Shown: in pieces, positions 14,378 through 23,673 of the stretch
How positions within the stretch are numbered: the stretch's first letter is position 1
Layout of the letters: each line of letters opens with the position of its first letter
Assembly: GCA_039807785.1 (NCBI GenBank)
Contig: JBDHRX010000032.1
Location: 1-26,349 of the forward strand
Source: Zeimonas sp039807785
GTDB taxonomy: Bacteria > Pseudomonadota > Gammaproteobacteria > Burkholderiales > Burkholderiaceae_E
DNA length: 26,349 nt
Reading direction: 5' to 3'
The notes under the pieces: model-generated
What the model saw: only the letters and a program-made list of their open reading frames with translations
Databases searched by the model: none
Told to the model about the DNA's origin: nothing
Translations under genes and position numbers: made by a program

Positions 14378-17110
14378 TCACCGCGGCCCCAGCACCGCCT
14401 CCCAGAGCGCGATCACCGCTTCCCGTTCCGCCGCGACCGCGCCCGGCCCGACCCGCGCGTAGGCCGCGTCGTCGAGCTTGAGCTGGTGCTGCAGCCGGCG
14501 GTAGCGCCGGTAGGCGTCGGCGCTGCGGCCCGCGTTTTCCGCGTCGATCAGGCCGCACGCGGCGGCACGGCCGAGCAGCGCGATGTTCCCGGCGTTGTCG
14601 AGCAGCGTCGGGTGGTCGGCGGCGTGCGCCAGGACCAGGAATTGCACCAGGAACTCGATGTCGACCATGCCGCCGCGGTCGTGCTTCAGGTCGAACAGGT
14701 CGCTGCGGTTCGGGTGCCCGTCGTGCATCTTGCGGCGCATGGCGACCACTTCGCCGCGCAGGGCGCCGGGATCGCGGCGCTGCGCGAGCGCGGCGCGCCG
14801 GATCGCCTCGAAGCGCTCGCCGATGGCCCGGTCGCCGGCCGAGAAGCGCGCGCGCGTGAGCGCCTGGTGCTCCCAGACCCAGGCCGACTCGCGCTGGTAG
14901 GCCTCGAAGGCCGACAGCCGGGACACCAGCAGGCCGGCGGCGCCGTTGGGCCGCAGCCGCAGGTCGATCTCGAACAGCATGCCGGCGGCGGTGCGCGCGG
15001 ACAGCCAGCCGGACAGGCGCTGGGCCAGCTGCGCGTAGGCCTCCGGGGCGCGCTCGTCGTCGTCGTCGTAGAGGAACACCAGGTCGAGGTCCGACGCGTA
15101 GCCCAGCTCCTTGCCGCCCAGCCGGCCGTAGGCGATCGCCGAGAAGCGCGGCGCGTCGCGGAAGCGCAGTCGCAGCGTGGCCCAGACCAGGTCGATCGCG
15201 AGGTCGAGCACCCGGTCCGCGAGCTCGCTCAGGTGGTCCGAGACGCGCTCGACGCTCAGCCGTCCCGCCAGGTCCTGGGCCATCAGGCGGAACACCTGGG
15301 CGTGATGCGCCTCGCGCACCAGGTCCATCTGGCGCTCGACGTCGGGCTCGCCGTCGTGCAGCGCCGCGTCGACCTGCTCGCGCAGTTGCGCGGCCCAGGC
15401 GACGTAGTCGGTCGGCTCGAGCAACTGGCCGTCGAGCAGCTCGTCGAGCACCACCGGGTGCTGCATCAGGTAGTCGGCCGGCCATTTCGCCCAGTCGAGG
15501 ATGCGCAGCACGCGACCGAAGGCGTCCGGATACTTGCCCAGCAGGGCGACGTAGGCGGGCCGGCGGCAGACCGTGTCGAGCAGGTCGACCAGGCGCACCA
15601 GCCCCGCGCTGCCGATGCGCTTCTGCACGGCGGTCGCGAGCAGGCGTTCGATCGCCGCCCGGGTCTCGGGGCGCGTGCCGCCGTAGCGCGAGCCCGACCG
15701 GAACGCGTCGAAGCGTCGCCGCACCTCGGCATCGATCTCGGTCTCGGCGCCGTCGCCTGTCCCGGGGCTCGATTCACCGCCGTCGTCGGGCGCCAGCAGC
15801 CGGTCGAAGATGCGCGCCACCTGCTCGGTGTCGTTCGCGATCGAGCGGTCGAAGTCGGCGCGCGGCATGCGCAGCATCGCGGCGACCTGCTCGCGGTCGG
15901 CGTCGTCGTCCGGCAGCCGGTGCGTCTGCGCGTCCTCGCGGTACTGGAGCGCGTGCTCGGTGCGCCGGAGCAGCCGGTACGCGCCCACCATCGCCTCGGC
16001 TTCCTCGGCCGGCAGCAGGCCGCGGTCGACCAGCGTGGCGAGCGTCTCGAGCGTGCTGCGGCTGCGCAGCGCCGGATCGCGTCCGCCGCGGACGATCTGG
16101 AACAGCTGGGCGGTGAACTCGATCTCGCGGATCCCGCCGCGACCGAGCTTGACGTCGATCGCGCCCGGGTCGCGCGTCGCGCGGCGGCGCACCTCGCCGC
16201 GGATCTTCGTGTGCAGTTCGCGCAGCGCGGCGAAGGCCTCGTAGTCCATGTAGCGGCGGAACACGAACGGCGCGACGATCCGCTCCAGCGCAGTCTCGTC
16301 CTCGCGCCGCTCCGCTTCGTCGGCGAGCCCCGAGTCGGCGATTACCCGCCCCTTGAGCCAGGCGAAGCGTTCCCATTCGCGGCCCTGGCCGAAGAAGTAC
16401 TGCTCGAGCATGCCGAACGAGACCACCAGGGGCCCCGAATCGCCGTTCGGCCGCAACCGCGTGTCGACGCGGAACACGAAGCCGTCGGCCGTGTAGTCGG
16501 CCAGGAGCGCGATGGTGCGGCGCGCCAGCCGGTGCATCCATTCGCTGCTCGCGATCCGTCCGTTGCCCTCTCCTGCCGATACGTTGCCCGCCGGTCCATT
16601 GCCGGCCGGCCCGCCGCCGGCTTCCGCCCGCCCCTCCGACTCGCCCTCCTCGCGGTGGACGAAGATGAGATCGAGATCGGAGGACACGTTGAGCTCGTTG
16701 CCGCCGGCCTTGCCCATGCCGACCGCGAGCAGGTCCTGCACGCGCCCCTGGCGATCGAGCGGCTGTCCGTGGCGCGCCGTGAGCTCGCCGGCGGCGCAGC
16801 GCAGCGCGCTGGCGGTGGCGAAGGCCGCGAACCGGGTCATGGTGGCGCAGACCTCCTCGAGCGACGCGAGGCCGCCGAGATCCCGCTCGATCAGGGCCAG
16901 CATCAGCCAGGTGCGGGTGCGCCTGAGCGTGGCGCCGGTGTCGCCGGCCACCGCGACGGCGGCCGCGAGTGCCTGGAGTGCCGCGTCGTCGAGCGGATGC
17001 CGCGCCAGTCCGGCGAGCCGGTCGCGCGCCTGCGCTTCCCCGAGGCTGCTCGAGAGCGCCTGCAGCGACCTGCGGAAATAGCCCGAATGCCGTTCGCCGA
17101 GGAACTCCAT
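14378..17110 (-). CDS. glnE: Bifunctional glutamine synthetase adenylyltransferase / adenylyl-removing enzyme
   Basis: This 910-residue enzyme switches glutamine synthetase off by adenylylating it and on by removing AMP, in response to PII and glutamine. It contains two nucleotidyltransferase domains with the family motif. The first (VGMGKAGGNELNVSSDLDLIF, residues 130-150) is the adenylyl-removing half. The second (AYGRLGGKELGYASDLDLVFLY, about 655-677) is the adenylylating half. DTRLRPNGDSGPLV and DLRLRPNGAAGLLVSRL follow each in turn. It is slightly shorter than E. coli GlnE (946) at the N-terminus. A Gly/Ala/Glu-rich insert lies at about 155-188, just after the first catalytic motif, in a loop that is short in E. 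coli. Its start codon lies 43 bp from the preferred yhdP start, in divergent orientation. Confidence 0.96.
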   Translation of the reverse strand: MEFLGERHSGYFRRSLQALSSSLGEAQARDRLAGLARHPLDDAALQALAAAVAVAGDTGATLRRTRTWLMLALIERDLGGLASLEEVCATMTRFAAFATASALRCAAGELTARHGQPLDRQGRVQDLLAVGMGKAGGNELNVSSDLDLIFVHREEGESEGRAEAGGGPAGNGPAGNVSAGEGNGRIASSEWMHRLARRTIALLADYTADGFVFRVDTRLRPNGDSGPLVVSFGMLEQYFFGQGREWERFAWLKGRVIADSGLADEAERREDETALERIVAPFVFRRYMDYEAFAALRELHTKIRGEVRRRATRDPGAIDVKLGRGGIREIEFTAQLFQIVRGGRDPALRSRSTLETLATLVDRGLLPAEEAEAMVGAYRLLRRTEHALQYREDAQTHRLPDDDADREQVAAMLRMPRADFDRSIANDTEQVARIFDRLLAPDDGGESSPGTGDGAETEIDAEVRRRFDAFRSGSRYGGTRPETRAAIERLLATAVQKRIGSAGLVRLVDLLDTVCRRPAYVALLGKYPDAFGRVLRILDWAKWPADYLMQHPVVLDELLDGQLLEPTDYVAWAAQLREQVDAALHDGEPDVERQMDLVREAHHAQVFRLMAQDLAGRLSVERVSDHLSELADRVLDLAIDLVWATLRLRFRDAPRFSAIAYGRLGGKELGYASDLDLVFLYDDDDERAPEAYAQLAQRLSGWLSARTAAGMLFEIDLRLRPNGAAGLLVSRLSAFEAYQRESAWVWEHQALTRARFSAGDRAIGERFEAIRRAALAQRRDPGALRGEVVAMRRKMHDGHPNRSDLFDLKHDRGGMVDIEFLVQFLVLAHAADHPTLLDNAGNIALLGRAAACGLIDAENAGRSADAYRRYRRLQHQLKLDDAAYARVGPGAVAAEREAVIALWEAVLGPR

Positions 17111-17129
17111 GGTGCCGTGCCCGAAAGGT

Positions 17130-17135
17130 TATCCT
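17130..17135 (+). promoter_or_regulatory. Possible -10 box for yhdP
   Basis: TATCCT lies 18 bp before the preferred yhdP ATG (17154) in the 43-bp gap between the divergent glnE and yhdP starts. A similar TATCCTTG precedes the serine protease gene at 3371-3366. No clear -35 box is seen. Confidence 0.3.
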
Positions 17136-17153
17136 TGCCAGGGATTGTCGCTC

Positions 17154-20100
17154 ATGTCCTCCCCCCCCCCTCCGAGCCCCGCCGGACCGGCCGGCAACGC
17201 TGCGTCCGCGGCTGCCGACGACGCTGCGGGCGCCGGCCGCCCGGGCCGCCGGCGCGGCGCCGCGCCGGCGCTGCGCGCGTTCGGCTGGCTCGCGCTCGCG
17301 GCGGCGGGGCTGCTCGGGGCGTCCTGGCTCACGCTGCGCTACTACGTCTGGCCGAACCTCGATCGCTGGCGCCCGGCGATCGAGGCGCAGGTCGCCGCGG
17401 CGGTGGGGCGGCCGGTGCGGATCGGCGAGCTTTCCACCGGGTTCGACGGCCCGAGGCCGCGCCTGGTGGCGCGGCGCGTCGCGATCGACGACGACGCCGG
17501 ACGCGAGGCGTTCTCGGCCGGAGAGGTCCGGGCGGTGCTGTCGTTGCGCGCGCTGCTGGCCGGCACGCCGGCGCTGGCGCTGCTCGAGATCGACGCGCCG
17601 TCGCTGCGGGTCGAGCGGCTCGATGCGCGGCGCCTGCGCGTGGCCGGGATCGACGTCGATCTCGAGCCGGGCCGCGGCGGCGGGGCGCTCGAGCGGCTGT
17701 TCCGGCAGCGCCGGGTCGTCGTGCGCCATGCGCAGGTAGCGTGGCAGGACCGGGTCCTGGACGAATCCGCGCTGCTGTCCGGCCTCGATCTCGCGATCGG
17801 CTCGGTGGGCCTGCGTCACCGCGTGTCGCTGCGGGCGCCGGAACTGCCCGGCCTCGGGCGGGGAATCGACCTCGCGATCGAGTTCCATCGGCCGCCCTTC
17901 GCCGCGGTCGGCGACTGGCGTCGCTGGCGCGGCGAAGCCTACGTGGCCGCGGCGCAGGTCGATCTCGCCGCGCTGGCCGCGCACTGGCGGTCCTGGGGCG
18001 GCCCCGAGCCGGGCGTGGAGATCGCCGCCGGACAGGCGCGGCTGCGCGCCTGGTCGAAGTTCGAGCGCGGCCGGCCCGTCGACGCGCTGGTCAAGCTCGC
18101 CGCCGACGGGGTCGAGGCCGCGATCGACGGCCGGGCGCTGCCGGTGCGTGCGTTCGAGGCCGAGGCGCAGGCGCGCCGGCAGGCCGACGGCAGCACGCAA
18201 GTGGCGCTGCCGGTGCTGAGCCTCGCCGACGCGCAGGGCTGGTCGCTGTCGTCGGCCGGGGAGGGCTCGTCCCTGCTGCTGTCGGCGCAGGGACGGCCGG
18301 TCGCGGCGCGACTCGCGCTCGCGCGCTTCGATGCGGCGGGCCTGGCCGATCTGCTCGGCCGCCTGCCGGCGCCGGCGCCGCTGCGCGACGGCCTGGCCGC
18401 GCTGCGCGTCGCCGGAGTCATCGATCGCCTGGCCGTGGACTGGTCGGCCGGCACCGGCGGCGCCGCTGCGGCGGGCGCGGGTGCAGGTGCAGCGGGTGCA
18501 GCGGGTGCAGCGGGTGCGGACGCGACAGGCGTAACGGGCGTAACGGGCGCAGATCCCGGGGCGGCCGGAGCGCCGGACCGCTTCGGGGTCGAGCTCGCCT
18601 TCGAGCGACTGAGCTTCCACCGGGTCGAGGCGCCGCCGCGACCCGGCGAGCTGAAGTTGCCCGGCTTCGACAACGTGTCGGGCAGCGCGCGGTTCGACGG
18701 GAGCGGCGGACAGGTCGCGCTGCACGGCGAGTCGGTGGTGCTGCGCTTTCCGGGGCTGTTCGCCGAGCCCGAGGTACCGCTGGACCGGCTCGAGGCGCAG
18801 GCCGCCTGGACGCTCGGACCGGCGCCGGCCGACGGCGCCGGCCCGTCGGTCGACCTGCGGATCGCCACGTTCCGCTTCGAGAACGCCGATGCCCGCGGCG
18901 AGGTCAGCGGCCACTATCGCAGCGGCGGCAAGGGCGCCGGCCTGGTCGACCTCCGGGGTCGCCTGCAACGCGCCAATGCGGCGCGCACGGCGCGCTACCT
19001 GCCGCTGGAGATCCCGGCCGACGTGCGGGCCTGGGTGCGCGAGTCGGTGCTCGCCGGCAGGTCGGACGACGCCAGCTTCGTGCTGGTCGGCGACCTCGAG
19101 GACTTCCCGTACCGGGATCCGTCGACCGGCGAGTTCCGCGTCGAGGCGCAGCTCTCCGACGCGAAGCTCGCGTACGCGCCGGGCTGGCCGGCGATCGACC
19201 GGATCCGCGGCCGGCTGCGCTTCGAGCGCGCCGGCATGGAGATCGAGGTCGCGTCGGGACGCGTCTGGAACGTGGCCCTGGCGCAGACCCGGGCGCGCAT
19301 CGCCGAGTTCCGCGAGCCGTTGCTGCGCATCGAGGGCGGGGGCGTCGGCCCGGCGCAGGACATGGTGCGCTTCGTCAACGAGAGTCCGCTGCCGACGCGC
19401 ATCGACGATTTCACCCGCGACATCACGATCGGGGGCAGCGCCAGGCTCGACCTGGCGTTCGAGATGCCGCTGGATCGCATCGATGCGACCCGGGTGCGCG
19501 GGAGCGTCCGCTTCACGGGCAACGATCTCGCGCTGGACCGGACGCTGCCTCGCTTCGAAGGGCTGGCGGGCACGCTGGAGTTCACCGAGGACCGGCTCGC
19601 CCTGCGCGCGATGACGGCGACGCTGCTCGGCGGTCCGCTCGGCGTCGAGGGCGATACGCCCGAGCCCGGGCGCTTCGTGCTGCGCGCGCAGGGGCAGATG
19701 CCGGCCGCGGGCATCAGGCACCTGGTCGACAACGCCCTGACGCGCCGCCTGGACGGCACGGCCGCGTACCAGGCCGAGGTCGACGTGCGTCGCCGGGCCG
19801 CGACGCTGGTCGTCACCTCCGACCTGGAGGGCCTGTCCAGCGCGCTGCCGGCACCGTTCGGCAAGCCCGCCGGAGTGAAATGGCCGCTGCGCATCGAATC
19901 GCGGCCGGGTGCCGTGGCCGCGCCCGGCGACCGGCCGGGACAGGACACGCTCGCGGTCACGTTGCGCGACGAGGTGCGCCTGGTCTTCGAGCGCGAGCGC
20001 GAGCCCGGTTCCCAGCGCCTGCGGGTGGCGCGCGGCGCCTTCGCGGTCGCCGACGCGCCGACCCTGCCCGAGGCGGGTTTCGCGGTGCTGCTGAAGCTGC

Positions 20101-21299
20101 CGTCGATCGACCTCGATGCCTGGAACGCGCTGCTCTCCGACGACCTGATCGCGCAGGCGCGCGCCGGCCTCGGGGGCGGGTTCCCGCTGCTGCCGGACAG
20201 CGTCTCGCTGGTGGCCGGCTCGGTGGGCGTGGCCGGCAAGACGCTCCACGACGTGGTGCTCGGCGCCACGCGCGCCGAGGGATTCTGGCGCGCCAACGTC
20301 CATGCGCGCGAGATCGACGGCTACTTCGGCTGGCGCCAGGCCGGGCCGGGCGACCCGCAGGGGACGCTGCTCGCCCGCTTCGCCCGGCTCGAGATCCCGC
20401 CCAGCCGGATCGGCGAGATCGAGACGCTGCTCGACGCGACGCCCGAATCGCTGCCCGCGCTGGATATCGCCGCCGAGGACCTGGTCCTGAGCGGGCGCCG
20501 CCTGGGCGCGCTCGAGCTGAAGGCGACCAACACCGGCAGCGCCGCGGCGCCGGTCTGGCAGCTGCAGCAGCTGCGCATCCGCAACCCGGCGGCGACGCTG
20601 GAAGCGAGCGGCAGCTGGCAGACGCGCCCCGGGGCGGTCGCGCGCGCCACCGCGATGGATTTCGATCTCCGGATGAGCGACGCCGGCGCGCTGCTGGCGC
20701 TGTTCGGGTTCCCGGACACGGTGCGCGGCGGCAGCGGCCGGCTGGGCGGGCAGGTCCGCTGGACCGGCTCGCCGCTGCGGCTGGACTACCGCAGCCTCGG
20801 CGGCGACCTGTCGCTCGACCTGGGCAAGGGCCAGTTCCTGAAGTCCGACCCGGGAATCGCCAAGCTGATCGGCGTGCTCAACCTGCAGTCGCTGCGGCGT
20901 CGCCTGGCGTTCGACTTCCGCGATGTGTTCGCCGAGGGCTTCGCGTTCGACCGGATCGGCGGCAAGGCGCGCATCGACGGCGGCATCGCGCGCACCGAGA
21001 ACTTCGAGATGCGCGGGGTCGCGGCCCAGGTCGGCATCCGCGGCCAGGCCGACATCGCGGCCGAGACCCAGTCGCTGGTCGTCGAGGTGCGCCCGGAGCT
21101 GAACGCCGCGCTGGCCTCGCTGGCCTACGCGGCGCTGGCGAACCCGGCGATCGGCATCGGCTCGCTGGTGGCGCAACTGGCGCTGCGCGAGCCGCTGCAG
21201 CAGCTTTTCCGCTACGAGTACGAGGTCACCGGGCCCTGGAGCGATCCGCAGGTGACGGCGCGCTCGAGGCGGCCGGCGGCGCCGGCCGATGCCCCCTGA
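17154..21299 (+). CDS. yhdP: YhdP family AsmA-like envelope protein
   Basis: This protein of about 1381 residues is anchored by one N-terminal membrane helix (residues 41-64), with the rest in the periplasm. It resembles YhdP (DUF3971 plus AsmA-like C-terminal domain), one of the E. coli AsmA-like proteins thought to carry phospholipids to the outer membrane. Features include the post-anchor AIEAQVAAAVGRPVRIGEL and a long repetitive beta-groove body. The C-terminal GGQVRWTGSPLRLDYRSLGGDLSLDLGKGQF segment is characteristic, followed by GIAKLIGVLNLQSLRRRLAFDF and a VTGPWSDPQVT end. A low-complexity Ala/Gly linker (about residues 435-478) is encoded by 9-bp repeats. A C10 run begins at 17161, within codons 3-6. 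The ATG at 17154 is preferred; an in-frame ATG at 17109 overlaps the glnE start codon and has a GAGGA before it. The nitrilase gene follows 16 bp later. Confidence 0.9.
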   Translation: MSSPPPPSPAGPAGNAASAAADDAAGAGRPGRRRGAAPALRAFGWLALAAAGLLGASWLTLRYYVWPNLDRWRPAIEAQVAAAVGRPVRIGELSTGFDGPRPRLVARRVAIDDDAGREAFSAGEVRAVLSLRALLAGTPALALLEIDAPSLRVERLDARRLRVAGIDVDLEPGRGGGALERLFRQRRVVVRHAQVAWQDRVLDESALLSGLDLAIGSVGLRHRVSLRAPELPGLGRGIDLAIEFHRPPFAAVGDWRRWRGEAYVAAAQVDLAALAAHWRSWGGPEPGVEIAAGQARLRAWSKFERGRPVDALVKLAADGVEAAIDGRALPVRAFEAEAQARRQADGSTQVALPVLSLADAQGWSLSSAGEGSSLLLSAQGRPVAARLALARFDAAGLADLLGRLPAPAPLRDGLAALRVAGVIDRLAVDWSAGTGGAAAAGAGAGAAGAAGAAGADATGVTGVTGADPGAAGAPDRFGVELAFERLSFHRVEAPPRPGELKLPGFDNVSGSARFDGSGGQVALHGESVVLRFPGLFAEPEVPLDRLEAQAAWTLGPAPADGAGPSVDLRIATFRFENADARGEVSGHYRSGGKGAGLVDLRGRLQRANAARTARYLPLEIPADVRAWVRESVLAGRSDDASFVLVGDLEDFPYRDPSTGEFRVEAQLSDAKLAYAPGWPAIDRIRGRLRFERAGMEIEVASGRVWNVALAQTRARIAEFREPLLRIEGGGVGPAQDMVRFVNESPLPTRIDDFTRDITIGGSARLDLAFEMPLDRIDATRVRGSVRFTGNDLALDRTLPRFEGLAGTLEFTEDRLALRAMTATLLGGPLGVEGDTPEPGRFVLRAQGQMPAAGIRHLVDNALTRRLDGTAAYQAEVDVRRRAATLVVTSDLEGLSSALPAPFGKPAGVKWPLRIESRPGAVAAPGDRPGQDTLAVTLRDEVRLVFEREREPGSQRLRVARGAFAVADAPTLPEAGFAVLLKLPSIDLDAWNALLSDDLIAQARAGLGGGFPLLPDSVSLVAGSVGVAGKTLHDVVLGATRAEGFWRANVHAREIDGYFGWRQAGPGDPQGTLLARFARLEIPPSRIGEIETLLDATPESLPALDIAAEDLVLSGRRLGALELKATNTGSAAAPVWQLQQLRIRNPAATLEASGSWQTRPGAVARATAMDFDLRMSDAGALLALFGFPDTVRGGSGRLGGQVRWTGSPLRLDYRSLGGDLSLDLGKGQFLKSDPGIAKLIGVLNLQSLRRRLAFDFRDVFAEGFAFDRIGGKARIDGGIARTENFEMRGVAAQVGIRGQADIAAETQSLVVEVRPELNAALASLAYAALANPAIGIGSLVAQLALREPLQQLFRYEYEVTGPWSDPQVTARSRRPAAPADAP
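17161..17170 (+). repeat. C10 homopolymer just after the preferred yhdP start codon
   Basis: Ten consecutive C bases lie within codons 3-6 of the preferred yhdP frame, encoding most of the Pro run. Gain or loss of one base would shift the frame for the remaining ~1375 codons. Tracts of this kind act as slippage switches in other bacteria; whether this one varies cannot be told from one sequence. Confidence 0.75.
18487..18545 (+). repeat. In-frame 9-bp minisatellite in yhdP
   Basis: Three perfect copies of GGTGCAGCG (18487-18513) plus a partial copy are followed by two copies of GGCGTAACG (18528-18545). They encode an Ala/Gly then Val/Thr/Gly linker. Since the unit is a multiple of three, copy-number change would alter linker length without breaking the frame. 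Confidence 0.75.
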
Positions 21300-21315
21300 A
21301 CCACCGGAGAAACGC

Positions 21316-22194
<879 letters not shown>

Positions 22195-22195
22195 C

Positions 22196-23665
22196 ATGTC
22201 CGGGATGACACCCGCAGATCCTCCGTTCGAACACCTCGCGATCGCCCGCTCGGTGCTGCTCGAGCCCTACGGGCTCGACGAAACGCGGCTCGGCGCGGCG
22301 CTGGCCGAGATCTTCCGCCACCGCGTCGACTACGCCGACCTGTACTTCCAGTTCACCCGCAGCGAGGGCTGGAGCCTCGAGGAAGGGATCGTCAAGTCGG
22401 GCAGCTTCTCGATCGACCAGGGCGTCGGCGTGCGCGCGGTCTCGGGCGACAAGACCGCCTTCGCCTATTCCGACGTGATCAGCGCCGATGCGCTGATGTC
22501 GGCGGCCCGCGCGGCGCGCACGATCGCGGCGCGCGGCGCGGGGCGCGTGAAGGTGGCGGGCGCGCTCGCGCCGGGCGGCGGCCATGCGCTGTACGCGCCC
22601 GAGGACCCGATCCCGCGGCTCGACGCGGCCGCGAAGGTCGCGCTGCTCGAGCGCATCGAGCGCCTGGCGCGTGCCCGCGATCCGCGCGTCCGCCAGGTGA
22701 TGGCGGGGCTCGCCGCCGAGTACGACGTGGTGCTGGTCGCGCGCTCCGACGGCCTGATCGCCGCCGACGTGCGGCCGCTGGTGCGCGTCTCGGTCACGGT
22801 GATCGCCGAGCAGGGCGGCCGGCGCGAGCAGGGCCACAGCGGCGGCGGCGGCCGCTTCGACCTGGGGCGCTTCGACGACGCGCGGCTCGCGGGCTATGTC
22901 GACGAGGCGGTGCACGCCGCGCTCACCGGCCTCGAAGCGCGGCCCGCGCCGGCGGGCACCATGACCGTGGTGCTCGGGCCGGGCTGGCCCGGGGTGCTGT
23001 TGCACGAGGCGGTCGGCCACGGCCTCGAGGGCGACTTCAATCGCAAGCGCTCCTCGGTGTTCTCGGGGCGCATCGGCCAGCGGGTCGCGGCGCGCGGCGT
23101 CACGGTGGTCGACGACGGCACGCTGCCCGACCGGCGCGGTTCGCTGAACATCGACGACGAGGGCAACCGGTCGCAGCACAACGTGCTGATCGAGGACGGC
23201 GTCCTCCGGGGGTACCTGCAGGACACGCTCAACGCGCGGCTGATGAAGGTGCCGGTCACCGGCAACGGGCGCCGCGAGTCCTTCGCCCACCTGCCGATGC
23301 CGCGGATGACCAACACCTACATGCTGAACGGCGACCGCGACCCGGGCGAGATCATCGCGTCGATCGATCGCGGCCTCTACGCGGCCAACTTCGGCGGCGG
23401 CCAGGTCGACATCACGAACGGCAAGTTCGTGTTCTCCGCTTCCGAGGCCTGGTGGGTCGAGGGCGGCAAGCTCCAGTACCCGGTCAAGGGCGCGACGCTG
23501 ATCGGCAACGGGCCGGACGCCCTGACGCGCGTGACGATGATCGGCAACGACATGCGGCTCGATTCCGGGATCGGCGTCTGCGGCAAGGACGGCCAGAGCG
23601 TGCCGGTCGGCGTCGGCCAGCCGACGCTGCGGATCGAGGCGCTGACCGTCGGCGGAACCGCCTAG
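22196..23665 (+). CDS. tldD: Metalloprotease TldD
   Basis: This 489-residue protein is the TldD subunit of the TldD/TldE (PmbA) zinc protease. In E. coli that complex takes part in CcdA antitoxin turnover and microcin B17 maturation. The HExxxH zinc motif is HEAVGHGLEGDF, with H270, E271 and H275. The nearby GRIGQRVAARGVTVVDDGTLPDRRGS block and the C-terminal GIGVCGKDGQSVPVGVGQPTLRI (conserved Cys ligand region) are typical. Length agrees with E. coli TldD (481). The start may be the ATG at 22196 or that at 22205; neither has a strong ribosome binding site, and coupling to the upstream gene is likely. The TldE/PmbA partner is not in the window, which is usual because it is encoded elsewhere. 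Confidence 0.96.
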   Translation: MSGMTPADPPFEHLAIARSVLLEPYGLDETRLGAALAEIFRHRVDYADLYFQFTRSEGWSLEEGIVKSGSFSIDQGVGVRAVSGDKTAFAYSDVISADALMSAARAARTIAARGAGRVKVAGALAPGGGHALYAPEDPIPRLDAAAKVALLERIERLARARDPRVRQVMAGLAAEYDVVLVARSDGLIAADVRPLVRVSVTVIAEQGGRREQGHSGGGGRFDLGRFDDARLAGYVDEAVHAALTGLEARPAPAGTMTVVLGPGWPGVLLHEAVGHGLEGDFNRKRSSVFSGRIGQRVAARGVTVVDDGTLPDRRGSLNIDDEGNRSQHNVLIEDGVLRGYLQDTLNARLMKVPVTGNGRRESFAHLPMPRMTNTYMLNGDRDPGEIIASIDRGLYAANFGGGQVDITNGKFVFSASEAWWVEGGKLQYPVKGATLIGNGPDALTRVTMIGNDMRLDSGIGVCGKDGQSVPVGVGQPTLRIEALTVGGTA

Positions 23666-23673
23666 GCGCGGCG

